From Climacium dendroides (taxonomy: Eukaryota; Streptophyta; Bryopsida; Hypnales; Climaciaceae): a stretch of 64,000 bases of DNA. Shown one piece after another: positions 9,830 to 23,500 of the stretch. Numbering within the stretch: the first letter of the stretch is position 1; the number at the start of each line of letters is the position of its first letter. The translations under genes were made by a program, and so were the position numbers. The DNA is taken from contig OX467086.1 in the NCBI GenBank assembly GCA_950106755.1, forward strand, positions 31,886,001 through 31,950,000, written 5' to 3'. The notes under the pieces were generated by a model that saw only the letters and a list, made by a program, of their open reading frames with translations, was not told the origin of the DNA and searched no databases.

Positions 9830-12800
9830 GATTTTTTTTCTTGAAACACATGGATAGTTTCCATTGATAAAAGGAAACAATACATAGAACCAAAGGATTC
9901 AATCCTTAGTGGTAATATTTTCATTTTCTACAATAATATATTGAGATTAAATTTTTTTTCTTTCAAAAAGAGGCAAGAGAGACTAGAATAAGACAACTAG
10001 TCAACAAAGAATGGACTAACACACTATACCAGCTCCATGACTTTTCTAGATGATTGTGTTGTCAACTCTAGTAGCAATCATTAGGGATTGAAGGTAAATG
10101 GCGTCAAACTTAGACCATATCCTACAAGTTTGTTGGGGTCTTCTATGAGCATCTTGGCAAACCTTAAGCATAGTCACTCGACATATATCTAACAAGGCAT
10201 CTCTAAGGGCACATTACAACTGGTGGCTAGTAGCCAATATTCCTGAGCAAATATATTTTTGCTCTTGGAGATCCAAATAAACCAAAGAGACGGTGCGTAG
10301 TATCTAATTTTCAAGCACAATAGAAAACAAATTAAATTGTACATGAAAGATACCTTCTGCTAATGAACTCATTTGAGTTATCTAGATGTAGGTGATATTG
10401 ATTCTTTTCATATGAATGATTCCAAAACAAAACAAGTTGGCTCAATAGACATAGAGGAAGACCTCAATTATGATCTTCATGACATGTAGAAAATATAAGA
10501 ATATAATGGTCAAGGATGCTAGCTAATGCAAACTTATGAGGATGTGAAATTACAACACCATTAAAGGAACCTATGCCGGCATTCAACTTTTTAGGGCCTA
10601 TGAATTTGGTACTAAGTGACTAAACAAGGACAAATATTTCTATGATATGGAAAACATATGATATTGACAAACTTGTCAGGCAGGGTGATGCAAATATTAC
10701 AAGGTCATTTCCATTTTAGAAAGACCCACTCTATCTCCAACTTTGTTTTAGGTAGTGTGATCGATCATTGGCAGTGATCACTATAGTCAATAGAGCATTG
10801 GATTACGCTGATCTACCCAGGCCATATCCTTCATTTGTCAAATTGGGTTTAAATGAAAATATATCCATAGATGGTACAAGGTTAGAAAAATACTCAATAT
10901 AATCATCCATACTTATATTGAAAATTCAAGAGGATGCCATTTCGCAATAGAAGAGCAATACATGTCAATGTATTGTAGGAAGTGCAGTAGTGTGGGTACC
11001 TTGTGGGTTTTAAAAATGTGTTTGTAGTTGCTAAAGTGTATTTTCAATGTTTTGAAGGTACCTTTGACTAGTGGAGGTACCTTTGACTAGATTTTGATTT
11101 TGTGAATGAATCTATAAGTGATTGTTGTTGTAATTGTTATTGGTGATTTAGGGTGATTGCAAGAAACATTTGTCCTTATTTTTGTCTCTTTGGCCTTGGA
11201 CAAGTGATTTTTTGCTCATAACTTTTTCATCGTATGTTTATTTTCTATGAAATTTGAAATGAAGGTACATGCGATAGTTGTAGATATTGAGTAGCATAAC
11301 AATGTTAAACATTGGGGGTCCCTTTTGTTCTCCAGAAAAGTAGAAGGCCCCTATGCAAGTTATTGTATGTTTTATATTGTTGTCATTAATTGTAACTAAT
11401 TTGGAGTTGCAATGTGCACTTTGTACCTACATGCCTAGCTACAATGCATTGTTCACCTTACATCAACCAATAGTGTAGTGATGAATTCTACCTAGCTAGC
11501 CAATAATTTTACTTAGATTATATTTATGTTTCTTCCCAAGCATCTAGGGAGGTATTATCCTTCTTTTGGAATGAAATGGATCAATCCAATAAATATTGTT
11601 ATGAATTTTTTCCAATCAAAAAAAAATATTACACTATTTTTAAATTGCCTCCAATTAGATGTCTACCTTGGCCATTTGAGGGGTAGTTCTATCTCTGACC
11701 CAAAAATAAAAATTTGAAGGTTAAAACTGGGATTTCAAGAACTTCTACTAAAGTCTTACAAGCCTACAATTTTCTAAAAATAGATAATTATTCACCTTCC
11801 ACCTTTGTACAAATGCAAAAAACACAATTTTGGTCCTCAAGATGCAAATGGTTGAAAATAAACATCTTCAAGTTAGGAATTCTTTTTAGTTTATTTTTTT
11901 GAATAATTTCACTATTTTCTAAAAATGAAATTCTAAAGTATTTGTTTTTTTAAATTTTCCATCACTCTTTCTTTGCGTATAATTTTTGAAGATAAATTTT
12001 TCTAGGCTTGAATTTTAGAACATGTAATATTTTGAATGCTTTACAAGTTATCCATATTTTATTTCATTTAAAAAAATATTCCAAAAGTCATAGTATTGGG
12101 CCCTTTTGAGCCAAAAGTAGCATGTGTTTTTTGCAATGACTCTTTACTAAATTGGCAGGAAAAAAATCATTTGAAAAAATCATTTTACTATACAATGATA
12201 TAAATTTGAATCCTAAAAACAATAATATAAATTTGAGATCACGAAAGCTTTAATGTGTGTAGAAGTTTGGAATGAAGGAAAATGGCATGCTTTATCTAAA
12301 AATATGCTTTCATTAGTACACAATACAACATATCAACCACATTCTTGGAAAAACTAGAAGTACCATGGTTTAAAAAACACGCATTCTAACAAGCAATTGA
12401 CCATACATTCAGTGCACTTGGTTAAGTGCAAAAATGTTTAATTTAGATTCAATAAGACTTTTGATGGATATGTGGATGTTTTTTTTAATTAAACTTTTAT
12501 ACTGCCTCACGCCACAATCAAATCTCTCACTAAAATTATTTTTCTCTTCTTTGAAAGGGCCACAGCAGATGCACTTCTAGTTGATTAGGCATGGCATCTA
12601 CGAAAGTGGACTTAAACCAATTTATTATGGGATCTCACTTTTGAGACCTTGAAATCAAATAGGATATTGAAGCAATCAAGAAAGATGCTAGGGCAATATT
12701 GTTGGGTGATATGTGATACAAAGTATCACAAATTAAGAAGGACATGGATATGGACGTGAAGGAAACTTTGTCCATGATTTTTTGCTCAGAAGAAGAGATT

Positions 12801-13350
12801 TTCTAGAAGTGGATAGATTGTTTCTTTTTCTTTCACATACTCTAGATGTCTTGTAGACTTTTGAACCTCATGACAAGATCCACTCAAGGGTTTCAAATCC
12901 ATAATTATTGGTTGTAGAGTTGACTTTGTTAAGATAGTTTGTTATTGTGTTGTAGAAGTTGGTTCGAGCGGAAATGAGTCTAATCCTTTTCTATCATTCT
13001 AGTTGTATGCTTTGAAATTGATGAAAAATGTCCATTTGTTCAAAACTGTTTGCCAAATGATGTTTGGTAATGGATTTTGGTAGATAGAGATGGTCATGGA
13101 TGAAAAGGCACAAATTTATTTTTTATAAATAGGAAGAAAATGTGGCACTTTGCAAAATTCAGATGGACAATATATGATAACTCAAAATTGGAGGTAGATG
13201 GATAGACTGTAATTCTATCCCCTATAAAAGATAATTTTTTTTGCTTATATAAGACATCCATATGGTCAAACCACATCTAACGGATGTCTAACATTCAAAC
13301 AACTCTAATCAATTCACAAAAAACATTGAAGATTTTGAATTATGAATTTA
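9830..13350. other. AT-rich intergenic DNA
   Basis: No open frame with a recognisable domain, no tRNA-like fold and no clear terminal repeats were seen. A 19-bp phrase containing 'acctttgactag' is duplicated near 11,060-11,090. Confidence 0.4.
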
Positions 13351-13357
13351 CATCTAT

Positions 13358-14206
13358 ACTAGTGGTTGGTGCTTGCTATGCTACACATTCATCATTAAAA
13401 TTTTATAAGAATTTTTATGTATTACATAGAATGCAAAACAAAAATTTCAATAAATCTTCAAATAAAAATGACTAAAATCTTTATATAATTTTTTTTATAA
13501 GTAAGCATATATTGAAATGTACAATAGAAATTTATTGAATGACATATGCAATGGTAAATACTATAAAAGATACACATACATTAGAATGCATTACAAATTT
13601 GACTCCATTGTTACAAAAAATGGCAACCCAAATTGAAGAATTGAAAAGAAAAAACAAAAACTTTATGAACAACTTAATTGTTGTGGAATCCAAAATCACT
13701 TCAATTGAATAAATTTCTCAAAATCATTTGCTAGTAGCAACAGAAAATTGAAATCATGAAAGCTCAAAGCTCACAAAAGCACAAAATCATAGAAGTGCAA
13801 AGAAGTGTAAAGCCAAGAGAAGCAATGGATTTGCTACCTCTATAATATCATCCTATGGATCCTCTTTAATATCACTATTCACCTTAATTGCAACAACTAT
13901 ATTATTTCTATAATATCACCCTTTGTAAAAAGTGATAGTACAAAAGTGATTGCAAACTGCTACTCTATTTTTGTAATATCACATTGTATAAAAATACGGT
14001 TTCTATGTATGCATGATTGAAAATAAAATATTTAAAATAATTATTTTAAAGACTTATTGAAATCATTATCATGCATTCTATTCAAATATATCAAAATTTT
14101 ACTAATATGTGATACAATGAATGCGTAGCATAACAAGCCCAAGCCTTTGGTATTAATGGTAGCATTTGTGATATTACAAAGGGATTTATGATTTTAGTAG
14201 TATGAT
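13358..14206 (+). repeat. Dispersed ~850-bp element, copy 1
   Basis: This is the reverse complement of 36,337-37,205 over nearly its whole length. Related inverted ends contain GCTTGCTATGCTACAC at about 13,370 and its mirror at about 14,120. Near 13,575-13,710 both copies hold remains of the same short peptide (words like KDTHT, ECI, NLT, LLQ and IEE(F/L)KRK). The element may carry, or once have carried, a small coding region. Confidence 0.65.
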
Positions 14207-14209
14207 AAT

Positions 14210-15020
14210 CAAATATTGCCTTGGTTTTGAGAAAAATATGAAGAGGATTCATGATATTAAATGTATAATATGTATGTAAAAATATTAAAATTTTATCAAT
14301 CAAAATATAATGAGGGAAATCAAATATTTGTGTCATTCTATATTTTAAAACACAATTATAAATTCTCAACATTAAGGAATAATAAAATATTCATTTTTTA
14401 CAATATTAAAATAATTTGAATACATGGATATAGGTCATTAATGTCAAAGAACAATAAAATATTCATTATCTCATGTTGGGTAGAATGTAGACTTGGAAGC
14501 TCTATTTTGCTGGTTTTGCAAAAAAAACACACACATTTTGAATGACAAAATCATAAACAAAATGCAAAAAACTTAATTAAAATGTGGTATATGCCAATTT
14601 TTGAAACAAGATTCACATATTATTAAAGAGATTTTGGTTCAATGCATGGACATGATTATTATTTTTGAAATTAAGATTTATCTTTCATTATCAATTATTT
14701 ACTTCATTTTCATCTTGTCCTAAGTTTCTATTCTACTTTTCATTTTCATTTATATTTTAATGTCAAATGCATTAGAATAATTTTTATTTATTTTGACTCA
14801 CTTAACTTTTAAATTACATCTTTATCATGTACTCAAAATTTATTTTTTTAAACTTATATTTTTCTATCCTATTAAATAGAAGCACTTTCAAATATTATGT
14901 ACTTGTATCAATCATATATATTCAAGTAGTAAATATTTTATTTTTTTACATTAAAAAAAATTATTATTTGAAGATATTTGTTTTTCCAAATTGGTTGGCT
15001 TCAAATCTCTCCCTGAGCAC
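14210..15020. other. Very AT-rich intergenic DNA
   Basis: Only low-complexity open frames are present; I see no gene or defined element. Confidence 0.4.
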
Positions 15021-15600
15021 TATGGGACACTCTAATTGACTATAGTTAAACTCAAGCAAAATTTCTCCCTAAATCCTGGACAGTCTGAGTGAACTGGCCC
15101 CCATGTTTGGCCACTCCAAGTCATTCTAGGGGTACAAGTAAAAAAACCTTCCCCATTTTTTTTCCCTTGCCCACCAAATGTTGAAAATGACAAATCATGC
15201 AATAACTTTTTAACCGTGTAGTCAAAAGGCATGAAAATTGTTGGACCTTAAAGCTACTCCTCGGGCACATGTTTTGTGAAAATTTCAAAGGAAAAAAATG
15301 AAAACTCCATTCGTAGTGAGCTGCCCAAAATCACAATGTTGCCCCCAAAACGCAGTTTTTGCATATAGGGGTTAATTTTCCTTGCCTTGATAATTTGGGG
15401 CCTTTAATTGCGAACATGAATTCAACAGTTGCACATTTTATCATGCGTGAAAAATCAGAAATTTCAGCTTTTTCCTGAGGGGCCAGATGGGCCACTCTAG
15501 TTGACCACAGTTTGACTACAGTTAAACTCGAGTTATATTCCTCCGTCCCTGAACCGCCCCTGTGTGCTCTATTTGACTACAGTTAAAACCCAGGTAACTC
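15020..15600. repeat. Repeats of a TTGACTACAGTTAAAC word upstream of the ARIADNE gene
   Basis: Variants of (T/C)TCTA(A/G)TTGAC..AGTTAAACTC occur near 15,030, 15,495, 15,515 and 15,565, several followed by a CTCGAG or CTCAAG word. The block abuts the GC-richer promoter zone. Their function is unknown; they may be remains of element ends. Confidence 0.45.
15130..15375. mobile_element. Solo right arm of the TTAA foldback element
   Basis: The sequence 15,200-15,350 closely matches the right arm of the foldback element at 35,310-35,440, including the words GTAGTGAGCTGCCCAAAAT and CATGAAAATTGTTG. It ends in ATAGGGGTTAA, with TTAA at 15,372-15,375. The matching left arm is not evident, so this is a half element. 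Confidence 0.55.
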
Positions 15601-15699
15601 GAGTTGAATGTTTATACATATTTGCAGCTTACAGACGTAAGCCTGATTGTGCCAATCCAATCCGCCTTTCCCAAGTTGATTGCGCTTTTCAAAACTAGA

Positions 15700-17427
15700 G
15701 CCCAAGAGGCCGAGCGGTCCATCCAGAGTACCGATTCTTTGGCTGCAAGTAGGGTTGGGTTGGACGCGCACGGCTTCAGTTGCCGGCAAGGAAAGGGGGG
15801 ACGGGACAAGTTGTGTTCCGGGCGCGAGCGCGCGAGGGCCGGGAGGGAGGGATCCACAAGAAGCGACCGCATACAGTAGCGGCTCCCCGCAAGGCAACCA
15901 AATTTAGAACCTGGGGAATAAAGACGGACACATCGGTTGTGGGACGGAGTCAGGTCAAGTTGGATCAGAGCTTGGTTTCGGTTTTTGGTTTTTGCAGCAG
16001 CAGCAGCCACACGGGGTGGCGTAACCCTTTTCCATCTTCTGCAGCAACTCCAACTATTTCCGGCATCACCACAAACTCGCTTCGCCATCTCTTCTCTTCT
16101 CTTCTCTTCGACCCTCGCCATGGTGCAATCGGTGCTCTGACGCCGCCGCCGCACGGTCGTCCTTTCTTTCTCGTGCCGTGATTGTGGATCACAACCTTTT
16201 GGTTTTGGTTTTGGTTTTGGTTTGGCGCTGTAGTAACCCTTTCATTGCAGCTTCGACTATTCCGCCATACGCGCGGTTCGCCGTCTTCTCGTCGACCTCC
16301 GCCATGCTTCAATCGGTGCTTTGACGCGGCCACACGGTCGTGGTTTTCTTGTTCCGTGATTGTGGATCACAGCCTTTTGGGTTTGGCAAGAAACACGGCG
16401 TTGTGCAACTCTTTCATTTGCAGCTTCGACTATTCCGCCATCGCCTATTCTTTGGTTCGCCCGCTTCTCTTCGACCCCCCCGGCCATTCTTCAATCGGTG
16501 CTCTGAAAAGGCCGCAAGGTTTCCGTGATTGTGTGGCGACCGGACTCTGCGGCTGTGGGAGAGAGGGATCCGTTGGCGTCCGACAGGTGTGGTTTCTTTT
16601 TTTGTTTAGGAGGTTTGGATTTTGGAGAGCGTGTGATTTTTGTTCTTACGGCATTAGGTTTCGTGCTTTTGGTTGCGATGGTTGGTTGTGGCGCTGTGTA
16701 ATCGTGACGGGCGAGGGGTTTTGGTTGGAGGGAGATCTGTTTTGGTGATTGTCATTCGGTGTGGACGACGATGTGTCGGTGTGGAGTAGAGAAGAGGAGA
16801 ATGTTTTTGGTTGTGTGTGTCTGCTTTTTAATTTTGTGCCTGTGTGGAAGGGATTAAGAGTTCTGAACGGTTCTCTGGTTTTAGGATTGAGTTTGATGCG
16901 TATAGAGGAGCTACGTGATTTCGAATGGATCTCTGGATTTGGTGAAGTCTTATTCTTTGTGAGGAAGTCTGTAGGTTTAGGGTCGCTGAGTGATTTGTGT
17001 TGGTTTGGCTGGCTTTGTATGTTATGAGGAATGCACGATTGAATTGTTCATTAGTCGTGTTTTTTCTAGGAATGAAGGGCAGTCTGAAGAGCGAGGTTTT
17101 GGTAGTCATGTGTAGCAATCTTAGGAAGTGGATGCCTTAGCTCAGCGTGTCATGTTAATTATGTCAGTGTTCTATCCATTTTATTACAGCTTTGTAGAAT
17201 ACCCTAATTCTTGCTTTGGGGGGTGAAGGCTTAGTCTTGAAATTGAGCTGATTTGTGTTCATGTCGGTTGGCATGCAGAGTGTGAGTTTTTTATCTCATG
17301 AATCAGACGGAGATGATGTGACGAAGCACGAGAGTAGCTTATGGAAATTGTTTCTTTTCAGCAGTGTAGTGCTTGGACAAATCACGTTGAAGCGCGGCCA
17401 CCTCCCAGGGAACACTATTAGAGAATC
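15700..17427 (+). promoter_or_regulatory. Promoter and 5' leader of the ARIADNE gene
   Basis: GC content and CpG frequency rise sharply at about 15.7 kb and stay high to about 16.7 kb, just upstream of the first coding exon at 17,428. Pyrimidine tracts (CTTCT repeats at 16,088-16,110) and (TTTTGG)n at 16,196-16,224 lie in it. Several open frames cross it on both strands but they look like by-products of GC-rich repeats. The transcription start and any leader introns cannot be placed from sequence alone. Confidence 0.5.
15962..16510 (+). repeat. Three degenerate ~183-bp tandem units in the ARIADNE leader/promoter
   Basis: The word CAATCGGTGCT(C/T)TGA occurs at 16,126, 16,310 and 16,492, spaced 184 and 182 bp apart. 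Units two and three also share GTGATTGTGGATCACA, CTTCGACTATTCCGCC and a TTTCATT(T)GCAG word that looks like a splice acceptor. The first unit is the most diverged. The array may be a multiplied leader exon or a multiplied regulatory module. Confidence 0.75.
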
Positions 17428-20400
17428 ATGGGTGACGATGGGATGATTTATGGGAGTGATTATGGAGATACAGAATCTGAGGGGGATTATTTTGGAGACG
17501 ATGAGGATTGCGGAGGCTACGAAGATTATGTCGGAGACGATGAAGATGTTTTGACTCATCAGGATGCACTAGATATCAGTCATAAGGTGCTGCTTCGGCC
17601 TTGAATTTGTGTATCTTCTACACTGCGAGTCCTCTGACTGCGTCCAGGCAATAATTCTGCATGAGAGTCCTAGTCATTTAGCGTGTTGGTTCCTGAGGTT
17701 ACTTTTGGTGAGATTGTACTAGTTTTGCGTGGCTTTCTCAGAACCTTAGACTGTACTTTCTTTTGCGGATTTTGGTTTCTTTTTTTTGCCAGAGGTTTGA
17801 GCACTTAATTTGCGGGAGTGTGTACGGTCTTTAAAGTTCACACACAAGCCCGGAACATGATGACACTTAGATTTTCATGCCCCTTGCAACCCTGGGCACC
17901 TTGCTTAGTCATAAATTATATGAGTGCCATATGTGAAATTATGCTGATCTGTGATCTGGGGTGCAATTGAGCGCGAGGCAATGACCGTATGCTGCGATTA
18001 CTCTTCTTCTGCCTGCTGCCCAGTTTTGACTCTGCATCCATATCCTGTTCCCCTGAGCCTGACGTGAATTATGGCTTTCTTTATATTGCAGGTTATCACA
18101 AAAGAGTCCCTTCTCGCTGCACAGGTTGGTGTTTGCTGTGCATACAGAAATTTTCAATCTTTATTGTTGGGAACACGTGATGCATGCTCTAGTCTTTGCT
18201 TTTGGGTCAATCCGTTGGGCTTATTCATTAGTAGACGACTTTTTGTTGTATATTTGGTGAGTGTAACTTGGAAGTATTTGATCCATCAATTACACTAGCG
18301 GTCTGATCGACGCTTACGCTTTTAGATAGTCAAAGAGTCTCTTTTACTATACCATTGCTGGGGTGTTTCTAAACCTGTGTGTTTGTGGATACTGAAATAC
18401 AGAGTGAGGACCTAAGAAAAGTTGTGGAGTTTCTGGCAATACGACAACGTCAGGCACGAACTTTGCTTATACATTATCGCTGGAATGTGGAAAATCTATT
18501 TTGTGCCCTTGCGGAAAAGGGTACTGCTCCAATATTCCTGGAAGCTGGTTTGCCACCACCTGATACAAAATCTGCCGTACCTGTTGCTGGCGATACCAGC
18601 CAGTTTGTTAGGTGTGGGACATGTCTCGAAGAAGTGTCAACAAGTGCATCGACACGAATGGATTGTGGTCATGCCTTCTGCAATGAATGTGAGCATCTTT
18701 GACCATCTTTACTCTATCAAACTCTTGTTACGGATTGAGTATAATTATTCATTGATATAATACCCTGTGCTGTGGAGAGGCTTCACCATTTCTAATAGGT
18801 CTGTAGGATTAACTCTGAAATTTATTATCATTTATAACTCAGACATTAAATTTATTATCATTTATTTATTTATTTTGGTATTGCCGGGCTAAGTATTGGA
18901 AGCTACTTTTTCGTTCAGGTTGGACACAGTATTTTATTATCAAAATTAAGGATGGCCAGAGTCGACGTGTGACGTGTATGGAGCACCAGTGTGGTGCAAT
19001 TTGTGATGAAGATAAAGTGCGAGATCTGGTGGGTTCAGAAGACCCGGAGTCCGTTGAACGTTATGAGCGGTTCCTATTGGAGTCTTACATAGAAGACAAT
19101 GCCAAAGTGAAGTGGTGTCCTAGTACTCCTCATTGTGGTAATGCCATTCGTCTTGAGGGGGAGCCATACTGTGAAATCGAATGTATATGTGGGCAGCAAT
19201 TTTGCTTCAACTGCATGGCTGAACCTCACTCTCCATGCTCCTGTCATATGTGGGCACTGTGGGACAAGAAGTGCAAGGACGAGTCCGAGACAGTAAATTG
19301 GCTCACCGTCCATACTAAACCTTGTCCGAAATGCCACAAGTCAGTGGAGAAAAATGGTGGTTGTAACTTGGTCAGCTGTATTTGCGGTCAGGCATTCTGG
19401 TGAGTCTCCTTTGTCAATTTTATTTATTTTTTGTATATTTTGTCGACCCTAAACAGAACAGATGTATTTACTTGGATAAACTTCTCGTGTGCGCTTGCAG
19501 TTGGCTATGTGGAGCAGCAACTGGCCGAGAGCACAACTGGAATAGTATTGAGGGACACAGCTGTGGTCGTTTCAAGGATGAGAAAGAAAAAGAGGCTGCA
19601 AGAGCTCAACGAGACTTGAAACGATACATTCACTACCACTCACGCTGGAAAGGGCATATGGATTCCTTGAAGTTGGAGCAGAGGCAGCAAGATGCTGTCA
19701 AAGAGAAGATAACTCAACTTGAAGAAAGTCATTGCCAAGTGAAAGATTACAGCTGGCTTACTATTGGTTTGCAGAGGCTATTTCGTGCCCGTCGGGCTCT
19801 GTCCTACTCATTTGCATTCGCCTACTTCATGTTTGGGAATGATTTATTCAAGGATGACATCTCTGAAGAACAAAATGCTATCAACCAGAATCTCTTTGAG
19901 GATCAGCAGCAGCAGTTGGAGGAAACTGTGGAGCGCTTGTCTAAGCTCGTGAAGCCTTTTGATACTCCTATGGAGCTAAATACTGATGACAGCTCCGTGC
20001 AGGATATCCGTCTTCAAGTTATCAACCTTACCACTTTGACGGATGGTCTGTGCAGGCGCATGTATGTCTATCTTTCGAACTCTAAACCTTGTACTTGCAA
20101 TATTCATTCTATATTGTATGTCTACATATGTTTTGTATTCCCTTTCTGCTTTTGAAGTATTGTGGTTGTACTTATCTAATTAGTTCAATGTTCCTAGTAA
20201 TTGGAAGAAAAGAAGACCTCCTACATTCGGGCCTGTCTGTGGTGTTTTTTTTGCGATTCGTCTGAGACGATGCAGGCTTAGTGTCTTCTGCTTTCTTAGT
20301 CCAGGTGCTCTGTCCCTGATTTCGAGTCTTTGCATATGATCTATGTCACAGGTATGAGGTGATAGAGAACGACCTTTTGGGTTCATTGCAGCTTGCTACG

Positions 20401-21575
20401 CATCACATTGCTCCTTACAAGACCGGAGGTGCAGAAAGAGCTTCTGAGATTTCTGCTGAAACAGTTCCTGAGAGGACTAAGAATGCAGAGTCCAGGTCCA
20501 AAACAGACTGCCCTTCTGTTGCAAATGGTGAGTGTGTACAGATACGAGCAGGTGTATGACAAGCTTACACCACTGATCCTCGTTAGTAGTCCAGGTGATA
20601 CTAATTACGAAGACATGTTCGATTTGGAACATTGAGTATACCACATTTGTAATTATAATCATTTTTAGCATCCCATGAAGGAATTTTTCACGCTTGACAA
20701 CGAGTGTGGCACCTTCGCTAGTGCTCATTCCTGCTGATTTTTGCACTGATCATTAGCTAAAAGTAGTATACTTTGTAGCCACCACTACTGTAGTAAAATA
20801 TAGACATCCAAGAATGGCAGTGGCTCCTAATATGCAAGCACGCCAATCTAAGTTTCGAAGGACTTGTAATTATCAAATTTACTCTTGTGGGTGATTTTCT
20901 TCGTCCTCCTTACTCTGGACGTTCGCAGAAGTTGACCTGTGATCCTGAGGGGTAGGTAGAGCTCAATTTTTTCCACAATTTTTTACTATCGTTAGTGATT
21001 CCAAGGCCAGTATTTCAATCATTTGGCCCAATTTCAGGTCTGACCTTAATGTTGTTGCTGATCTTTCTGGAATAGGAAACCATGTCGATGCAGAGCTTGG
21101 AGGCAAGCAGACAATGCTCGAGGTCGAAGCTTGTGACAAAATATACAAAAGGCCGCATTTTGAACCTAGTTCTCCAAGATTCTGCAAACGGCTTGGTAAA
21201 GAGCTCTCTGTTTCTGGTCCTTCAGTAGGCGGGGAGGCGGGGAAGACGTTGGGCTCGACATCTGAAACTCCAATAGAGAACGATGCAGCGATAGGCTCTG
21301 CTCCCAGTTCTAGCTTTTCTACAACTTTGTGTATGATGGACACAATAGCTCTTGGCAGTGAAGATATAACTGGCCAAGAAAGGCTGAAACCTGCGGGCAG
21401 GTTGCTTCACCTTCATAACTTGAATGCTTCACCTCCTGGTGAAGCTGATGGCCAAGACGAATCAATGCAGCATCACAGTGATTCGACCAACTGGCCGTGT
21501 GGGGCTGTGAATGTCACCTGTTCCAGTGACTTTGACTCTCATGCAGGCAGACGGAAAATGAATATCAACAGGTAG
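17428..21575 (+). CDS. ARI: ARIADNE-type RBR E3 ubiquitin ligase
   Basis: Seven coding exons join in frame: 17428-17586, 18092-18124, 18403-18688, 18919-19399, 19501-20061, 20352-20527, 21076-21575 (731 aa). The protein should accept ubiquitin from an E2 onto a cysteine and pass it to substrates. Residues 1-53 are acidic (GD/DE-rich), as in ARIADNE proteins; about 65-105 form the UBA-like region. RING1 uses C135, C138, C152, H154, C157 and C160. IBR follows, then the catalytic Rcat domain (C295, C298; active cysteine C308 in NGGCNLVSC), then a helical Ariadne domain to about 520. Introns have GT..AG borders and conserved phases. The tail after about residue 565 is long, Ser-rich and unlike the family core. 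An alternative end splices 21571 to 21652 and stops at 21712. The start was chosen as the first ATG of the acidic exon. Confidence 0.92.
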
Positions 21576-23500
21576 TTGATCTCTTTGGTAGAATTCAAGT
21601 AGACGTACTTGATATTTTTTTATGCACAAATCATATTTCTCATGCATGCAGGTTCTGGTTTGGGGCAGTAAGATGTCATTCTCAGTGGTTGCAAAATGTA
21701 GGTGTGGTGTAGTTTGCCAAAATTAGTACTTGTGTGGTGGGACAAGTTGCAATCCAACCCATCCACGCAGGATAGGTTGTTGTCTGCTTTTTCCCTCTCC
21801 TCCTTAGCTTGGCCCGTGCTCACTGTTCGCCGTTTCGGGAGCCACTTCCGATCTGTAGTACGTTATTTGTGGGCTGTAGTTAGCCTATGTGAGTTGTGTG
21901 GAATGACTTTACGGAGAGAATGATTTGAATTAGTTGTGTTATGTGAGTTTGAAGCACTGACTACTTTGTCAATACCAGTAATGTCTATTCAACCGTGCTA
22001 TTGCAATTATTATAAGGTACTTATGACTTGCAAGATGTTGCAATAGCGCAGTGTTTGATTCATGAGTCGCAGATTCAGACACGGTTTTGTGATTTGTCTT
22101 TTAAGTCTGGGTAGATGTATATGTACGCTATTTAACCTTTTCAATATTCAGCTTTGGTTTGATTTACAATTTCTTTTGTGCTCATGTTTGTGAGTTTGTT
22201 TGCAGGACTTGGGACGAGAGGTGATGCAGGTAGCAAACTGTCACGGAATAAGTGAAAGGTGAGGCCTTCTATTGAGAATTTTGGATGAGAAGACTTACTG
22301 TTCCTCTGAGTACCTTGTAGCAGGCTCAATGTCCATTCTGCTGCAGCCTTAGTTCTCCTGCTTCAAGGATCAACCTCCTCCAATCCATTTCTGAGGACGT
22401 TGTATTGTTTTGAATCCCACTCGGAATGAGAGCGAGGTACTCACTTAGTTTTGCGTCTCTTTCAAGGCCGATTGCTGTCGAATACATCCGTGTTTCTCGT
22501 CCCGCTATTCTTAAGGAGCGCGCAAACCGGGATAGGTGCAAAAGAAGCCTGCGACTACTGGCTGCATGCTGATTGCGATCTTTTTGCCAGAAGCACTATT
22601 ACAGCCAGATATCTGATTTTAGGTGTGCATCACCAACCGTTTGCCTCAGACTCAAACTTATCAGGTCTTGATTCCCGGTGTATAGGGAGTTGCAACCAAG
22701 TTGCCTACCTCTTTTAAGGACATGAGCAGTTCGGCAGGTATGCGCAATAGTTAATATCTTGGCTCAATAGTGGTACCTTTTTTTATCGTGTGAATACATT
22801 GCTGTTTGACGGGTGCACACTTTAACTTGGGATGTTTAGGGAAGCAAGTGATTGATGCCCACACATTGAGAGGCATCATTATTGTGAAGTTTTCTGGGAC
22901 CCAGCAGTTATTGTAGTTTTGTGACTACGGTTATTCTGTCTGCTTTGTACCAGTAGACTTCTGGGGTTCTGGGTTCTTCTGAAACCAGCACCGTTTTGAA
23001 AAAGAGAGTGGATGGCTTTTCTTAGCATGTGATTCTCATAAGGTGTTCAAACAAGTAGGAAATGGAATGCCAACCTGGGTACGAATTTTGTCATTTCTGT
23101 AGACATGTCGATACATTTAGGGACAGTGACAATGTACTACTTACGCAGTTGAAGCAGAGACTATTTGTCACCTGCGTACGTCTGTGATACGATAAATACT
23201 GAGGATTGGTTCTAGAACTGCCGGGATGTCCTCGTCTTCCTGGAAAGGAATTGTATCCTTTCAGACTTTCACGAAAACAAGGTGGTGCATTGAAGGCCTC
23301 CGTTTGGGGGGATCATTTTTTATTCACTGATACCGATTGTGGAATCAATGTCGTAGTGAAGTTTAGAGATGAAGCCATCAGTGTTTTCATGAAGGTAGAG
23401 AATGCTAGAAACCATTAGCGACCTGATCACCGTCTCCTGTATCGACCCCTATTACGAACACTAAGTTGGACTTTCCAACTCTTTGTTGAACTTATTAGTA
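21576..23500 (+). other. 3' flank of ARIADNE gene, possible UTR or non-coding transcript
   Basis: The composition stays gene-like (about 40-45% GC) for nearly 2 kb past the stop before dropping at about 23.5 kb. One 70-codon frame at 23206-23418 has varied amino-acid composition but no recognisable domain. The region could be a spliced 3' UTR, a separate non-coding transcript, or a degraded gene. Confidence 0.35.

Noticed and set aside
15583..16748. Several overlapping open frames of 60-188 codons on both strands in the GC-rich zone upstream of the ARIADNE gene
   Set aside because: They arise from stop-poor GC-rich tandem repeats, overlap one another on opposite strands and show no domain; the region fits a promoter/leader better.
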